The notes under the pieces are model-generated. The model was given only the letters and a program-made list of their open reading frames with translations, had not been told where the DNA came from and did no database searches. 51,141 nucleotides of DNA from Chitinophagaceae bacterium UBA4407. GTDB lineage: Bacteria; Bacteroidota; Bacteroidia; Chitinophagales; Chitinophagaceae. The position numbers and the translations under genes were made by a program. Shown here in pieces: positions 35,156 through 44,008 of this stretch (the stretch's first letter is position 1; every line of letters starts with the position of its first letter). The stretch spans positions 1-51,141 of the forward strand of contig DGQT01000011.1 of assembly GCA_002390845.1 (NCBI GenBank). Reading direction: 5' to 3'.

Positions 35156-35759
35156 GTCTCAGTGCGTTTTTAAATTGTGTTTTTAAATCCTGGTTGTCTT
35201 CTATCATTTGTTCAAGCTGCTTCATGCATTTATATTTCTTGTTGCGCAGCACCTGTTCATTCTGGTAATCGGTAGTCTTATCCAGGATGTCTTTCATTGA
35301 AAGGTCCTCATAATACACCATTAGTAAAAGCTGTTTGCATTTTTCGCCAAGCCGTTGAAACAAATCCTGTATGGCTTTATAATACTCATTTTTAATCAGC
35401 TGGTTTACGGCTCCCTGTTCTGTTTCATCTTTTCCTTTTTCAAAAACCCGGTTGCGGTTATCTGCGCTGTTTCTTTTTCGCAGTTCACTTAACCAAAGAT
35501 TGCGTGTAATGCTGTATAGAAAAGATTTTACACTTGAATCGCCACGGAATTTATCCTGTTGAACGATGTCAATAAAAGCAATCAGCGCTTCCTGAATAAT
35601 GTCTGCTGCATCATCTTTTGAACCGTTGTTGTTGGCAACATAATATTCCAGCAAGCCATAATATTCCTTATAGATAAACTTAATGGCCGCATCTGTTTCT
35701 CTATCGTTCTTCAATGCCCGTACAAGTTCAGCATCTGTATAATTTTGAACAATCTCCAT
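35145..35759 (-). CDS. ECF-type RNA polymerase sigma factor
   Basis: This 204-residue sigma-70 family protein has region 2 at about 22-95 (YYVANNNGSKDDAADIIQEALIAF with the DxxQE-like core and SFLYSITRNLWLSELRKR) and region 4 at about 130-190 (KCKQLLLMVYYEDLSMKDIL, then a recognition helix ending NKKYKCMKQL). It is the first gene of the operon and overlaps the anti-sigma gene, the standard arrangement. Its regulon cannot be read from the window, but self-regulation and control of the convergent CHAT gene are both possible (inference). Confidence 0.93.
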   Translation of the reverse strand: MEIVQNYTDAELVRALKNDRETDAAIKFIYKEYYGLLEYYVANNNGSKDDAADIIQEALIAFIDIVQQDKFRGDSSVKSFLYSITRNLWLSELRKRNSADNRNRVFEKGKDETEQGAVNQLIKNEYYKAIQDLFQRLGEKCKQLLLMVYYEDLSMKDILDKTTDYQNEQVLRNKKYKCMKQLEQMIEDNQDLKTQFKNALRHAG

Positions 35760-35887
35760 TCAATTTGCAATTATATGTATAAGCTAAAAAAAGTTTTGTA
35801 ACCGGAAATGTAGAAAAAATTGAAGTTGAACGCGGATTTTATTTTGCCGAACAGGTATTTTAAACAGATGAACATAAACAAAGGCGC

Positions 35888-36076
35888 TATGAGCCCGGCC
35901 AATAACCTTGTGGCATCGCCTGTTGTGTCACTCACTTGTACGGTTGGAACAATATTCAGATAAAGGCTATTAGCGGTTAGCCTTTAGCTATTAGCCAATG
36001 GCTAATAGCTATTCTTCAGTACAAGAGTGCGACGCAAGTAAAGCCTCATAGAATTACAAATGCCGGGTACAAAAAA
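35888..36076. repeat. Mosaic palindromic element, mixed B/A arms (copy 15)
   Basis: The left arm is B (TTGTGTCACTCACTTGTAC, 35923-35941) and the right arm is A (GTACAAGAGTGCGACGCAA, 36019-36037). The outer ends TATGAGCCCGGCC and GCCGGGTACAAAAAA are well kept. The core is an inverted set of GCTATTAGC/GCTAATAGC blocks (35961-36012). The copy touches the stop codon of the cytochrome-LRR gene. Confidence 0.9.
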
Positions 36077-37498
36077 TCAATAATCCTTCTTTGGTTCTTT
36101 AACTAATGAAGTATCGGTTGCCAGCAGGGGCACAACATAGCCACCTGAATCTATTTGCGTTTTAGGGAATGTTGTTCTTAGTGTTTCCCAGTCATTTTTA
36201 CCAACATTTGTTTGATAGAGATAGAGCGATTGCAGCGTATATAAATTCTTCAGTTGCAGTAAGCTTTGTGCAGAAATTTTAGTACCAACGAGGTTTAAAT
36301 ACTGCAGGTTTGTAAGTGGTTGCAGTTGTTGTAACCCTTTATCAGTAATATTTGTATGCGAAAGGTCGAGTTTAATGAGATTGGTTAACTGCGAAATTAT
36401 TTGCATACCGTCGTCACCAATATTGGTATCATCTAATTTTAACCAGATCAATTGTTTTTTTAATTGCAGCAGCAATTGAAGGTCGTCTTTGTCAACAATG
36501 GTATCGGTTACAAAATTCGCCATTAAGTAATTGCTGTTTTGTACTACAGGCAATACCACTACGCCTTTTTGTCTTAGCTGATCGATCACTTTTTCATCTG
36601 CTTTTTCAACTGTAGTTTTAGGTATATCTGTCGCTTCTTTTTTTATTGCTGTTACATTTTGTAATGCAAGCAGAATGGGTTTTAATTTATCTGTTTGTTG
36701 CAGCTCTTTCACCTTTTTTGTAAAGTCAGCGTTGTTGCTGATCCACCAATGCAGCAATGCAATTTGCTGTTCTGTTGGTTGCGGTTTTTCTTTGGGCGGC
36801 ATGTGGTCTTCGTTATCAACAGGCAACAATAAACGCTTGATCATTTCGCTTTCATCTGCATTGCCCGGTTCAATTATTTTGCCGTCTTTTCCGCCCTTCA
36901 TCAGCTTCAAACTGTCGTCCATACGCAGTCCGCCTTTTTGCTTGTTGGCGTTGTGGCAGGAGTAACATTTTGTTTCAAGGATGGGCTTTATTACTTCCTG
37001 ATATGCAACTGCTTCCTGCACATTGGCAATCGGTTTTATGGTTGCAGTTGATAAGGTGTCATTTGAAAAAATATCTTTGAATGGCTTAGTAAGATAATCG
37101 GAGCCATGCGTTAATGAGCCACCCAAATGGCCTGTTAGGAAAACAAGAATCAGTAAACCAATCGAAAGAATTCTTTTATCAATTGCAAATGCGGGGTTCT
37201 TTTCTTTTGCATACAGCATTAAAGATACCAGGGCCACGGAAATGCCCATCCACATATGCAGGCTTACCAATGTTTTATCGTAATCGTCGCTGATGGATAA
37301 TAAGTAACCAGTTATGCAAGATGCAAGCGCAGCAACGGTTCCCCACAATAACACAATTGGGATTGCAGGTTTTAAGGATGCATGTTTTTCTTTACGCGAA
37401 AGCCATTGAAGCAATAACCCTATTAGCAAAATGCCAATTGGCAGATGAACTAATAATGGGTGAAAATGGCCGAGGAATTCTGTGATGCTTAATAACAC
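36077..37498 (-). CDS. DUF2231-like membrane protein with cytochrome c and leucine-rich repeats
   Basis: This 473-residue protein has four hydrophobic helices in the first 125 residues, starting with HFHPLLVHLPIGILLIG as in DUF2231-type membrane domains. A PSCyt1-like cytochrome c domain follows at about 165-255, with the heme motif C178-Y-S-C181-H182 and a likely axial methionine in EDHMPPKEKPQP. Leucine-rich repeats occupy about 340-450 (LIKLDLSHTNITDKGL; LQYLNLVGTKISAQSL). The start is GTG: a stop lies two codons upstream and no ATG is near. It is the last gene of a run with a TIM-barrel protein and a small lipoprotein, and probably serves electron transfer together with the larger cytochromes upstream (inference). 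Confidence 0.88.
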   Translation of the reverse strand: MLLSITEFLGHFHPLLVHLPIGILLIGLLLQWLSRKEKHASLKPAIPIVLLWGTVAALASCITGYLLSISDDYDKTLVSLHMWMGISVALVSLMLYAKEKNPAFAIDKRILSIGLLILVFLTGHLGGSLTHGSDYLTKPFKDIFSNDTLSTATIKPIANVQEAVAYQEVIKPILETKCYSCHNANKQKGGLRMDDSLKLMKGGKDGKIIEPGNADESEMIKRLLLPVDNEDHMPPKEKPQPTEQQIALLHWWISNNADFTKKVKELQQTDKLKPILLALQNVTAIKKEATDIPKTTVEKADEKVIDQLRQKGVVVLPVVQNSNYLMANFVTDTIVDKDDLQLLLQLKKQLIWLKLDDTNIGDDGMQIISQLTNLIKLDLSHTNITDKGLQQLQPLTNLQYLNLVGTKISAQSLLQLKNLYTLQSLYLYQTNVGKNDWETLRTTFPKTQIDSGGYVVPLLATDTSLVKEPKKDY

Positions 37499-37532
37499 GA
37501 ATTAGATTTAATAAACGAATTACACGAATTAA
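37497..37532. repeat. Three short ACGAATTA direct repeats
   Basis: ACGAATTA occurs three times within about 36 bases immediately upstream of the GTG start of the cytochrome-LRR gene. They could be a binding site or a simple dispersed repeat; no further copies were noticed in the window. Confidence 0.4.
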
Positions 37533-37574
37533 TTTAATCGCAAAAAATATTGTTTAGGGCTTTTATACTCCCCT

Positions 37575-38507
37575 TTAGAGGTTGGGGGCATACCTATTTC
37601 TCAACGTATGCATCATGTACACATTAATTGCCCATTGATCTGCCAGGGGCTGCCTTGTGTAAGGTAAAGTAGGCATATAATCCGGCGGGCCAAACTCAGT
37701 AAGAATCGTCATTACTTCCCCTTTTTGCTTTTTCATTTCTATTACTTTATCCCACCAGGCAAAATGTGCATTTACTGCATCATTCCATTCAGGTGCACGG
37801 GGGTCATTTACCTGAGGCCCTTCGGGGTGACCAATGCGTGCATGAATATGATTTACGCGTGACAATACAAGATCAATCGTTTCCTGCTGATCGGCTAATA
37901 AACTTTCATGGACATTGCACCAGTGAGAAATATCCAGCGTAAAACGCAGGTCAGGATTGGTTTCCAGGTAATGCCGTGCAACCGGCGCAGCATACATCAA
38001 CCTCGAACGATGCGTTTCGTGACAAATCTTTAAACCCGTAGTTTTTGACAAAGCCGCTGTGTAATCAATAAAAGCTTTGCCTTGTTCGTAATTGAAATAA
38101 TCTCTTCCCGAATGACAATTAATATACAGCGGTCTTTGTATTTTATTGGTTGCAGCCGCGTTGATCATGTTCTTAAAAGTATTGAAATGATCATTGAAAT
38201 TGCTCTCATGCCCCGCCGTTAAAAAGCCCACTTCAAGATCATATTTTTTTAATGCAGTAAACATTTCATCCTGTGCTTTTTGTTCGGTGGGCCACCAGGT
38301 TTCAATGCCATCGTACCCTTCCTGTTTTACTTTGGCGCAGTATTCATCAGTGGTTCCGTTAAAGCCCCAACTGGTGGCTAATAGTTTAAGTTGAAAATTT
38401 GTATTCATATTGTTGATTAATTGTGGTTGCGCAAACATATCTAACGATGCAAGCATTAAAGCAGTTGTTGCCGTTGTGGTTGTTTGTAAAAAAATTCTGC
38501 GGTTCAA
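37575..38507 (-). CDS. Sugar phosphate isomerase/epimerase-like TIM-barrel protein
   Basis: This 310-residue protein has an N-terminus MNRRIFLQTTTTATT that resembles a twin-arginine-type signal, ending near FAQ at about 27, so export in folded form is likely. The body is an AP2EC TIM barrel: LLATSWGFNGTTDEYCAKV, GYDGIETWWPTEQ, CHETHRSRLMYAAPVA, FTLDISHWCNVHESLL and HARIGHPEGPQV give a plausible metal-binding set of Glu, His and Asp. The substrate is unknown. It lies 25 bases after the small lipoprotein gene and 76 bases before the cytochrome-LRR gene, so it is likely in one operon with redox proteins that may act on sugars (inference). Confidence 0.88.
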   Translation of the reverse strand: MNRRIFLQTTTTATTALMLASLDMFAQPQLINNMNTNFQLKLLATSWGFNGTTDEYCAKVKQEGYDGIETWWPTEQKAQDEMFTALKKYDLEVGFLTAGHESNFNDHFNTFKNMINAAATNKIQRPLYINCHSGRDYFNYEQGKAFIDYTAALSKTTGLKICHETHRSRLMYAAPVARHYLETNPDLRFTLDISHWCNVHESLLADQQETIDLVLSRVNHIHARIGHPEGPQVNDPRAPEWNDAVNAHFAWWDKVIEMKKQKGEVMTILTEFGPPDYMPTLPYTRQPLADQWAINVYMMHTLRNRYAPNL

Positions 38508-38532
38508 GTTATTATTTATAATTTTTAAAAGT

Positions 38533-38997
38533 TTATGGCAGCTTATTTGTTCCTAAACATATCCAGCCTTTAATATTCATAACACTTTCTGTATTCATTG
38601 GATAAAGCCAATTATTTTTCTTGATAAGATCAGCCACTTCTTTAAAAATTTCCATTTCAGTTTCGGATATTGGTGTAAATGTATTTTTATACTTTTGATA
38701 ATTAGCAGAAATGCTATAAAGAGTGTCTGTTACAAAATGCCAAGTTGAATATTTTTTTCTGTCAGGGTATGTAGTTTTGCGGATAAAAAAAATATTTTCT
38801 TCATTGAATTCAATCCACATATCGAATTTTGAATTGTATGAAGTTTCACCTTCAACATGAAAATAAGATATACCGCTGAAAGAGCCTTTCTTAATTATAT
38901 ATCCTGATTGCTCATTTATTTTTTTTCTTACTAAAATTTTATCGGAAACGCAGCTAGTAAATGCAATTATCAAAATAAGAAAGATAATTTTATTCAT
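38533..38997 (-). CDS. Small lipoprotein of unknown function
   Basis: I chose MNKIIFLILIIAFTSC (38997), giving a 154-residue protein with a short lipoprotein signal; ATG codons at 39003, 39018 and 39048 would only lengthen the leader. The mature part is Lys/Glu/Tyr-rich with a lipocalin-like strand pattern (SYNSKFDMWIEFNEENIFF, then KKYSTWHFVTDTLYSI). I do not recognise a family. It is the first gene of the run into the TIM-barrel gene. Its base composition is more A/T-rich than that of its neighbours. Confidence 0.65.
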   Translation of the reverse strand: MNKIIFLILIIAFTSCVSDKILVRKKINEQSGYIIKKGSFSGISYFHVEGETSYNSKFDMWIEFNEENIFFIRKTTYPDRKKYSTWHFVTDTLYSISANYQKYKNTFTPISETEMEIFKEVADLIKKNNWLYPMNTESVMNIKGWICLGTNKLP

Positions 38998-39057
38998 TAG
39001 CATGCTACTGATTTTCATAAATAAATATAGAGTTTGTAACAATTTCAAATGAATTTT

Positions 39058-39136
39058 TATGCTTCACAAAGTTCCGAACGATGAACGGATTGCGACGCAA
39101 TGAACGTCCCATGAAAAACAAATGCTGGTATCACAT
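39058..39136. repeat. Mosaic palindromic element, reduced form (copy 16)
   Basis: TATGCTTCACAAA and GTTCCGAACG are followed by ATTGCGACGCAA (39089-39100), then a CCCATGAAAAA block and the end GCTGGTATCACA. The TACAAGAGTG part of the arm is missing. It is most like the partial copy at the window start. Confidence 0.65.
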
Positions 39137-39144
39137 CTATTCTC

Positions 39145-40650
39145 CTACGCAATAATATCACTGATCACTTTTCCCCTCGTATCCGTTAATCTGAATGGCC
39201 GTCCCTGGAAATCGTAAGTGAACTTCTCATGGTCAAACCCAAGCTGGTTAAGGATTGTAGCTTGCACATCAAACGGTTCAACTTTGCCACTGATGCTACT
39301 GTAACCGATCTCATCTGTTTCACCATAAGTGAAGCCTTTCTTTATACCTGCACCCGCCATCCAAATGGTAAATGCTTCGGTATGATGATCCCTTCCCTTG
39401 AATGGATTCTGTTTTCCTTCCCTGTTTTCCATCATGGGTGTGCGGCCAAATTCGCCGCCCCAAACCACCAACGTTTCTTCCAGCAAACCACGTTGTTTAA
39501 GATCGAGAATTAACGCCGTGATACATTTATCAACCGAGCGGCATTTGTTGATGAAACCAACATCAATAGCCAGACTTGCATCGGTACCATGACTGTCCCA
39601 ACCCCAATCGAACAACTGCACAAAACGCACACCTTTCTCTACCAATTTTCTTGCAAGCAATACATTATTGGCAAAGCATCCTTCGCCTGGTTTTGTACCA
39701 TACATGTCGTGAATATACTGGGGCTCATTATTGATGTTCATTACTTCAGGCGCAGCGATCTGCATCTTGTAAGCCATCTCATATTGCGAAATACGGGAAA
39801 GAATTTCTGGATCGTTATACTCTTTATATTCCTGTGCATTTACTTCATTAATTGCATCAATACTAGCTTTGCGCAAATCCCTGTCCATACCATCGGGGTC
39901 TTTAATAAATAACACCGGATCACCTTCACTTCTGCATTGCACACCCTGATATACACTTGGTAAAAACCCGCTGCCCCACACGCTTTTACCCGCATCAGGA
40001 TTTCTGCCGCCGCTGGTTAACACCACAAAGCCGGGCAGGTTTTGATTCTCTGTTCCAAGGCCATAGGTAACCCAACTGCCTAAACTTGGACGCCCCAATC
40101 TTGCCGAGCCTGTATGCACCATTAACTGTGCAGGTGCATGATTAAACTGGTCGGTAGTTACTGCCTTTAAAAAACTCAGTTCATCAACAATGCTTGAAAG
40201 GTGTGGCATGTTTTCGCTAACCCATGCACCGCTGTCGCCATACTGCGCAAACTTTGCCTGCGGACCAAGCATCTTTGGAACGCCGCGAATGAATGCGAAT
40301 TTTTTTCCTTCGAGCAAAGATTGCGGACAATCCTGGCCGTCCATTTTCATGAGCTCAGGTTTATAATCGAACAGCTCAAGTTGTGAAGGCGCACCAGCCA
40401 TGTGCAGATAAATTACACTCTTTGCCTTACCTGCAAATGGTGGCAACTTAGGCAACAACGGATGCGCAGGATCAAATACCACGCTGTTCTGAGATGCTTT
40501 GCTGCCACAGCTTCCAAACAACGAACCCAAAGCAAGCGCACCCAAACCCATGGCACTTTCTTTTAAAAAATGCCGGCGCGTATTCATGCGCATTACCGCA
40601 TGCTCCGCCTCTCTTACGAGCCTTTGGTTATGTAATTCTTTTTGTGTCAT
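39145..40650 (-). CDS. DUF1501 domain protein
   Basis: This 501-residue protein has its start at MTQKELHNQR (40650); the 29 codons upstream are encoded largely by palindromic copy 17. A twin-arginine-type signal is visible (R25-R26-H-F-L-K) followed by a hydrophobic stretch and a lipobox-like FGSC. The DUF1501 fold, related to alkaline phosphatases and sulfatases, shows YLHMAGAPSQLELFDYKP, FIRGVPKMLGPQAKFAQYGDSG, QLFDWGWDSHG, VVWGGEFGRTP and GRDHHTEAFTIWMAG. In Planctomycetes such genes pair with DUF1549/DUF1553 cytochromes, exactly as here, where two of those lie directly upstream. The function of the pair is not established. Confidence 0.92.
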   Translation of the reverse strand: MTQKELHNQRLVREAEHAVMRMNTRRHFLKESAMGLGALALGSLFGSCGSKASQNSVVFDPAHPLLPKLPPFAGKAKSVIYLHMAGAPSQLELFDYKPELMKMDGQDCPQSLLEGKKFAFIRGVPKMLGPQAKFAQYGDSGAWVSENMPHLSSIVDELSFLKAVTTDQFNHAPAQLMVHTGSARLGRPSLGSWVTYGLGTENQNLPGFVVLTSGGRNPDAGKSVWGSGFLPSVYQGVQCRSEGDPVLFIKDPDGMDRDLRKASIDAINEVNAQEYKEYNDPEILSRISQYEMAYKMQIAAPEVMNINNEPQYIHDMYGTKPGEGCFANNVLLARKLVEKGVRFVQLFDWGWDSHGTDASLAIDVGFINKCRSVDKCITALILDLKQRGLLEETLVVWGGEFGRTPMMENREGKQNPFKGRDHHTEAFTIWMAGAGIKKGFTYGETDEIGYSSISGKVEPFDVQATILNQLGFDHEKFTYDFQGRPFRLTDTRGKVISDIIA

Positions 40651-40660
40651 ATAACTATTT

Positions 40661-40812
40661 TTATGAACCCAGCTTTCAGATTTACTATGACGCTTTTCTT
40701 GCGTCGCACTCTTGTACTGCATAACATTGCGCGGCAATGACGATCAAACTTCCGAACGTACAAGTGAGTGACACAACCGGCGATGCCATGAAAAACTGCT
40801 GCTCACTACCAA
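40661..40812. repeat. Mosaic palindromic element, mixed A/B arms, short core (copy 17)
   Basis: The left arm is A (TTGCGTCGCACTCTTGTAC, 40699-40717) and the right arm is B (GTACAAGTGAGTGACACAA, 40758-40776). The core CATTGCGCGGCAATGACG (40725-40742) reads like a collapsed remnant of the longer core of copy 18. The outer left end is TATGAACCCAGC. Confidence 0.88.
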
Positions 40813-40841
40813 AATATTTCCATCATCTGCACCTCCGCACA

Positions 40842-43592
40842 TCAGTTTTTCGTTACCACTTCATCAAGATTCAGCATTGCATTTGCCACTACCGACAATG
40901 CTGCTGTTTCAGCATTGGTATGTTCATTCATGCCACCGATCATCTCACATATTTTATCCGGGGCGCTTTTAAATTTAGTTAACGCTGTGTTGTATAAATT
41001 TAAAAATGCGTTCAAACTTTTATCATCGATTTCGTGATAAGTTGCGAGTTGAAAACCTGTTTTAATTTGTTGCTTTACATCGTTGCCGGCAAGCTTTTGC
41101 ATACGGTAAGCAAAACTTCTTGCGATGTCAATGTACGCCGAATCATTCAATGTTGTAAGCGCCTGCAATGGCGTATTGGTTCTTATACGGCGTACGGTAC
41201 AAACTTCCCGGGCCACACCATCGAAGGTCATCATGGAAGGATAAGGCGAAGAACGTTTCCAGTACGTGTACAAAGCACGGCGATATTGATCTTCGCCTGT
41301 GTTCTGTTTCCACTCGTCTCCGTTCCACGGTGAGAGCCAGATGCCGTTCGGCTGGTATGGATAAACACTTGGGCCATACATTTTATTGCTCATCAATCCG
41401 CTGACGCAGAGGCATTGGTCGCGTACCTGCTCTGCTGATAAACGCACCCTGGCACCACGTGCAAAATATTTGTTGTAGGGATCTTTTTGTTCCAGCTCCG
41501 GAGTAAGTTTTGAATCCTGTTGGTAAGTTGCACTCATTACAATGGTGCGGATTAATTTTTTGGTACTCCAGTTATCATTGTTCATGAATTGGTAACTCAA
41601 CCAATCGAGTAGTTCAGGATGTGTTGGCGGAATGCCTTGTGAACCCAGGTCTTCCAATGTTTCTGCAAGGCCGGTTCCAAAGAGTTGTTCCCAAACACGG
41701 TTTACCATGGTTCTTGCAGTAAGCGGGTTTTGTTTACTTGTAAGCCACATCGCTAAACCCAGCCTGTTGCGCGGCGCATTTGTCGGAAAGGGATTTAACG
41801 ATTTGGGAACATCGGGTTCTACCTTTTCGCCTTTTACCAGCCAGTTGCCCCGCTCAAAAACATAAGATACGCGGTGCATATCTGCAGGATTTTCATACAT
41901 AACCGGCGTAGTGCTTACGCTGGCATTCATCAACTTCCAGAAAATATTGCTGGCAGAATCTGCACCGGGCATTTCTTTGCCAGGAAACTGTTGGGTGAAT
42001 TTAAACCACTCAAACAGAACACCTGTTTCTTCAGGCGTTTTAAGCGTAGCATTTTTATAAGTGAAGTACAGGTCGTGCACTCCTTTTGTTGGCTGAATAT
42101 TGGTCGTTGTAATTTTCCATCCTTCTTTGATGGGAACTATGGGAACAGATGTAAGTACAGGGCCATTTAGTGAATCGAGATGTATCGTCCATAAACCATT
42201 TTTTGCAGAAGCAGTATAACGAAACATAAGCTGGTCTTTGCTTTCAAGATCCACGTGTGGTAATCTGCAGCTACCATTGTTGCGCATACCAGCATACCAA
42301 CTGCTTACCTGGGCGGCGTTTACAAACTGATCGCATTGTATTGAATTAATGCTGGGTTGCCATGTTTTTAAAAAAGTATAATATTCTTTTGCTTTGGCAT
42401 CAGAAACATTTTTTGCGAGCCAGTTGGTTAAACGCAAAAGATCCAAGCTGTCTTTATCGCCGTACTGGCGAAGCAACGGGTAATCGGCTTCTGTATCTTC
42501 ATCTCTTGAGTTATTAAAAAAAGCCATGAATTTGTAATACTCATCATGCTTAAATGGATCGTAGGGATGACTGTGACATTGTACGCAACCAAAGGTGGTT
42601 CCCATTAGTCCCTGCCAGGTTGTGTTTACACGGTCCAACACAGCAGAGGTTCTGAACTCTTCGTTCTCCGTGCCACCCTCATCATTCGTCATAGAGTTGC
42701 GGTGAAAAGCCGTGGCAATATAATCATTATCGGTTGGGTTGGGCAAAAGGTCGCCTGCAAGTTGCTCCGTTAAAAACCTATCGTACGGCATATCTGTATT
42801 AAACGCATTAATGAGCCAGTCGCGGTATTTCCAGATATTTCTTCCCCTGTCCGCTTCGTAACCTTTGGTATCTGCATAGCGTGCAAGATCGAGCCACATA
42901 CTGGTCCATTTTTCTCCGTAGTGAGGAGAGGCAAGTAATGAATCAACAAGATCGGCATAGGCATGATCCGTGTTATCATTTAAAAATTTGTTGGCAATAT
43001 TTTCCGGTGCGGGCATGCCGATAATATCTAAACTTACCCTGCGCAACAAGGTTTGTTTATCTGCCTCTGCCGATGGTTTTAAATCCTGTTCTTTTAATTT
43101 TTGCTCAACGAAATTATCTACCGGATTCTTTGCCCATTCACTTGTTGTACTGATCAATCCAAAGAAAGTTTTTGGCTGAGGTACGGCTACTTCTTTCACC
43201 GGAACATAAGCCCAGTGCTCCCCCCAGGGTGCACCTTCTTTTATCCATTTTGTAAGTACATCAATATCTTCTTTGATTAACGGATCATGCTTATAAGGCA
43301 TGCGGTCTTCGGGATCATTAAGGTTAATGCGCCTGATCATTTCGCTGTGATCGGGGTCGCCGGGAACGATGGCGTATTTGCCGTCTTTGGTTTTGGCCAG
43401 CGCTTCATCACGAAATAATAAACTAAAGCCGCCCTTTTGTTTTACACCTCCATGGCAGGTGATGCAATTTTTATTGATGATCGGTTTTACCTGCGTGGTA
43501 AAATCAACGGTTGCATTACCTGCATTAATTAACCACACAGAAACACTTACTGTGGCAATGATACATAAAGCAAAAATGATTTTCTTTTTCAT
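40842..43592 (-). CDS. PSCyt1-DUF1549-DUF1553 cytochrome (Planctomycetes-type), paralog 1
   Basis: This 916-residue exported protein is anchored or cleaved at an N-terminal hydrophobic helix (about 4-24). The cytochrome c domain PSCyt1 covers about 28-115 with heme motif C43-I-T-C46-H47 and a likely methionine ligand in EDRMPYKHD. DUF1549 follows (about 155-365) and contains a second heme-like motif, C336-V-Q-C-H340, in the QCHSHPYDPFKHDEYYKF block. DUF1553 is C-terminal (about 610-870; NRLGLAMWLTSKQNPLTART, RIRTNTPLQALTTLND). A carbohydrate-binding-like insert lies between them. It probably performs a periplasmic redox step with the DUF1501 partner; the substrate is unknown. Confidence 0.93.
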   Translation of the reverse strand: MKKKIIFALCIIATVSVSVWLINAGNATVDFTTQVKPIINKNCITCHGGVKQKGGFSLLFRDEALAKTKDGKYAIVPGDPDHSEMIRRINLNDPEDRMPYKHDPLIKEDIDVLTKWIKEGAPWGEHWAYVPVKEVAVPQPKTFFGLISTTSEWAKNPVDNFVEQKLKEQDLKPSAEADKQTLLRRVSLDIIGMPAPENIANKFLNDNTDHAYADLVDSLLASPHYGEKWTSMWLDLARYADTKGYEADRGRNIWKYRDWLINAFNTDMPYDRFLTEQLAGDLLPNPTDNDYIATAFHRNSMTNDEGGTENEEFRTSAVLDRVNTTWQGLMGTTFGCVQCHSHPYDPFKHDEYYKFMAFFNNSRDEDTEADYPLLRQYGDKDSLDLLRLTNWLAKNVSDAKAKEYYTFLKTWQPSINSIQCDQFVNAAQVSSWYAGMRNNGSCRLPHVDLESKDQLMFRYTASAKNGLWTIHLDSLNGPVLTSVPIVPIKEGWKITTTNIQPTKGVHDLYFTYKNATLKTPEETGVLFEWFKFTQQFPGKEMPGADSASNIFWKLMNASVSTTPVMYENPADMHRVSYVFERGNWLVKGEKVEPDVPKSLNPFPTNAPRNRLGLAMWLTSKQNPLTARTMVNRVWEQLFGTGLAETLEDLGSQGIPPTHPELLDWLSYQFMNNDNWSTKKLIRTIVMSATYQQDSKLTPELEQKDPYNKYFARGARVRLSAEQVRDQCLCVSGLMSNKMYGPSVYPYQPNGIWLSPWNGDEWKQNTGEDQYRRALYTYWKRSSPYPSMMTFDGVAREVCTVRRIRTNTPLQALTTLNDSAYIDIARSFAYRMQKLAGNDVKQQIKTGFQLATYHEIDDKSLNAFLNLYNTALTKFKSAPDKICEMIGGMNEHTNAETAALSVVANAMLNLDEVVTKN

Positions 43593-43629
43593 GCAGTAAA
43601 CAAAGCAGTTGAGTAAATAATCATGCTTT

Positions 43630-43637
43630 CAAAATTA
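43630..43637 (-). promoter_or_regulatory. Candidate -7 box for cytochrome paralog 1
   Basis: On the minus strand it reads TAATTTTG, a perfect TANNTTTG match about 40 bases before the start codon. No good TTTG at -33 was seen. Confidence 0.3.
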
Positions 43638-43709
43638 AACTAAAGGCAGTAAGAAAATATTGGAACCAATTATTACCGCAAGCGTTTGCATTTTATAAAA
43701 GTTTAATTT

Positions 43710-43972
43710 TTTGAGCCCGGCAATGGAACATGAATGAGGCTTTTGTTGCGTCGCACTCTTGTACGTTCGGATTATTTATTGGGCACAAAATATCCATCTT
43801 CACGTCATTGCGGGGAACGAAGCAATCTGCTTTCATTCTTTCAAAGAGTTGCAAATACTGACCACAGATTGTTTCGGAGGCCTCGCAATGACGCTCAAAC
43901 TTCCGAACGTACAAGTGAGTGACACAACAGTCGATGCTATGAAAAACTTCTGCCTGCTACCAACTTATTTTC
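43710..43972. repeat. Mosaic palindromic element, mixed A/B arms with nested CGTCATTGCG core (copy 18)
   Basis: The outer end TTGAGCCCGGC is at 43711. The left arm A is at 43746-43764 and the right arm B at 43909-43927. Nested inside at 43803-43893 is a different imperfect palindrome beginning CGTCATTGCG and ending CGCAATGACG, with GAAGCAATCTG against CAGATTG. It is the longest copy, filling most of the 416-base gap between the two cytochrome paralogs. Confidence 0.9.
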
Positions 43973-44008
43973 TTCATATGCACATTTGCATATCATCAAA
44001 TCAGCACA

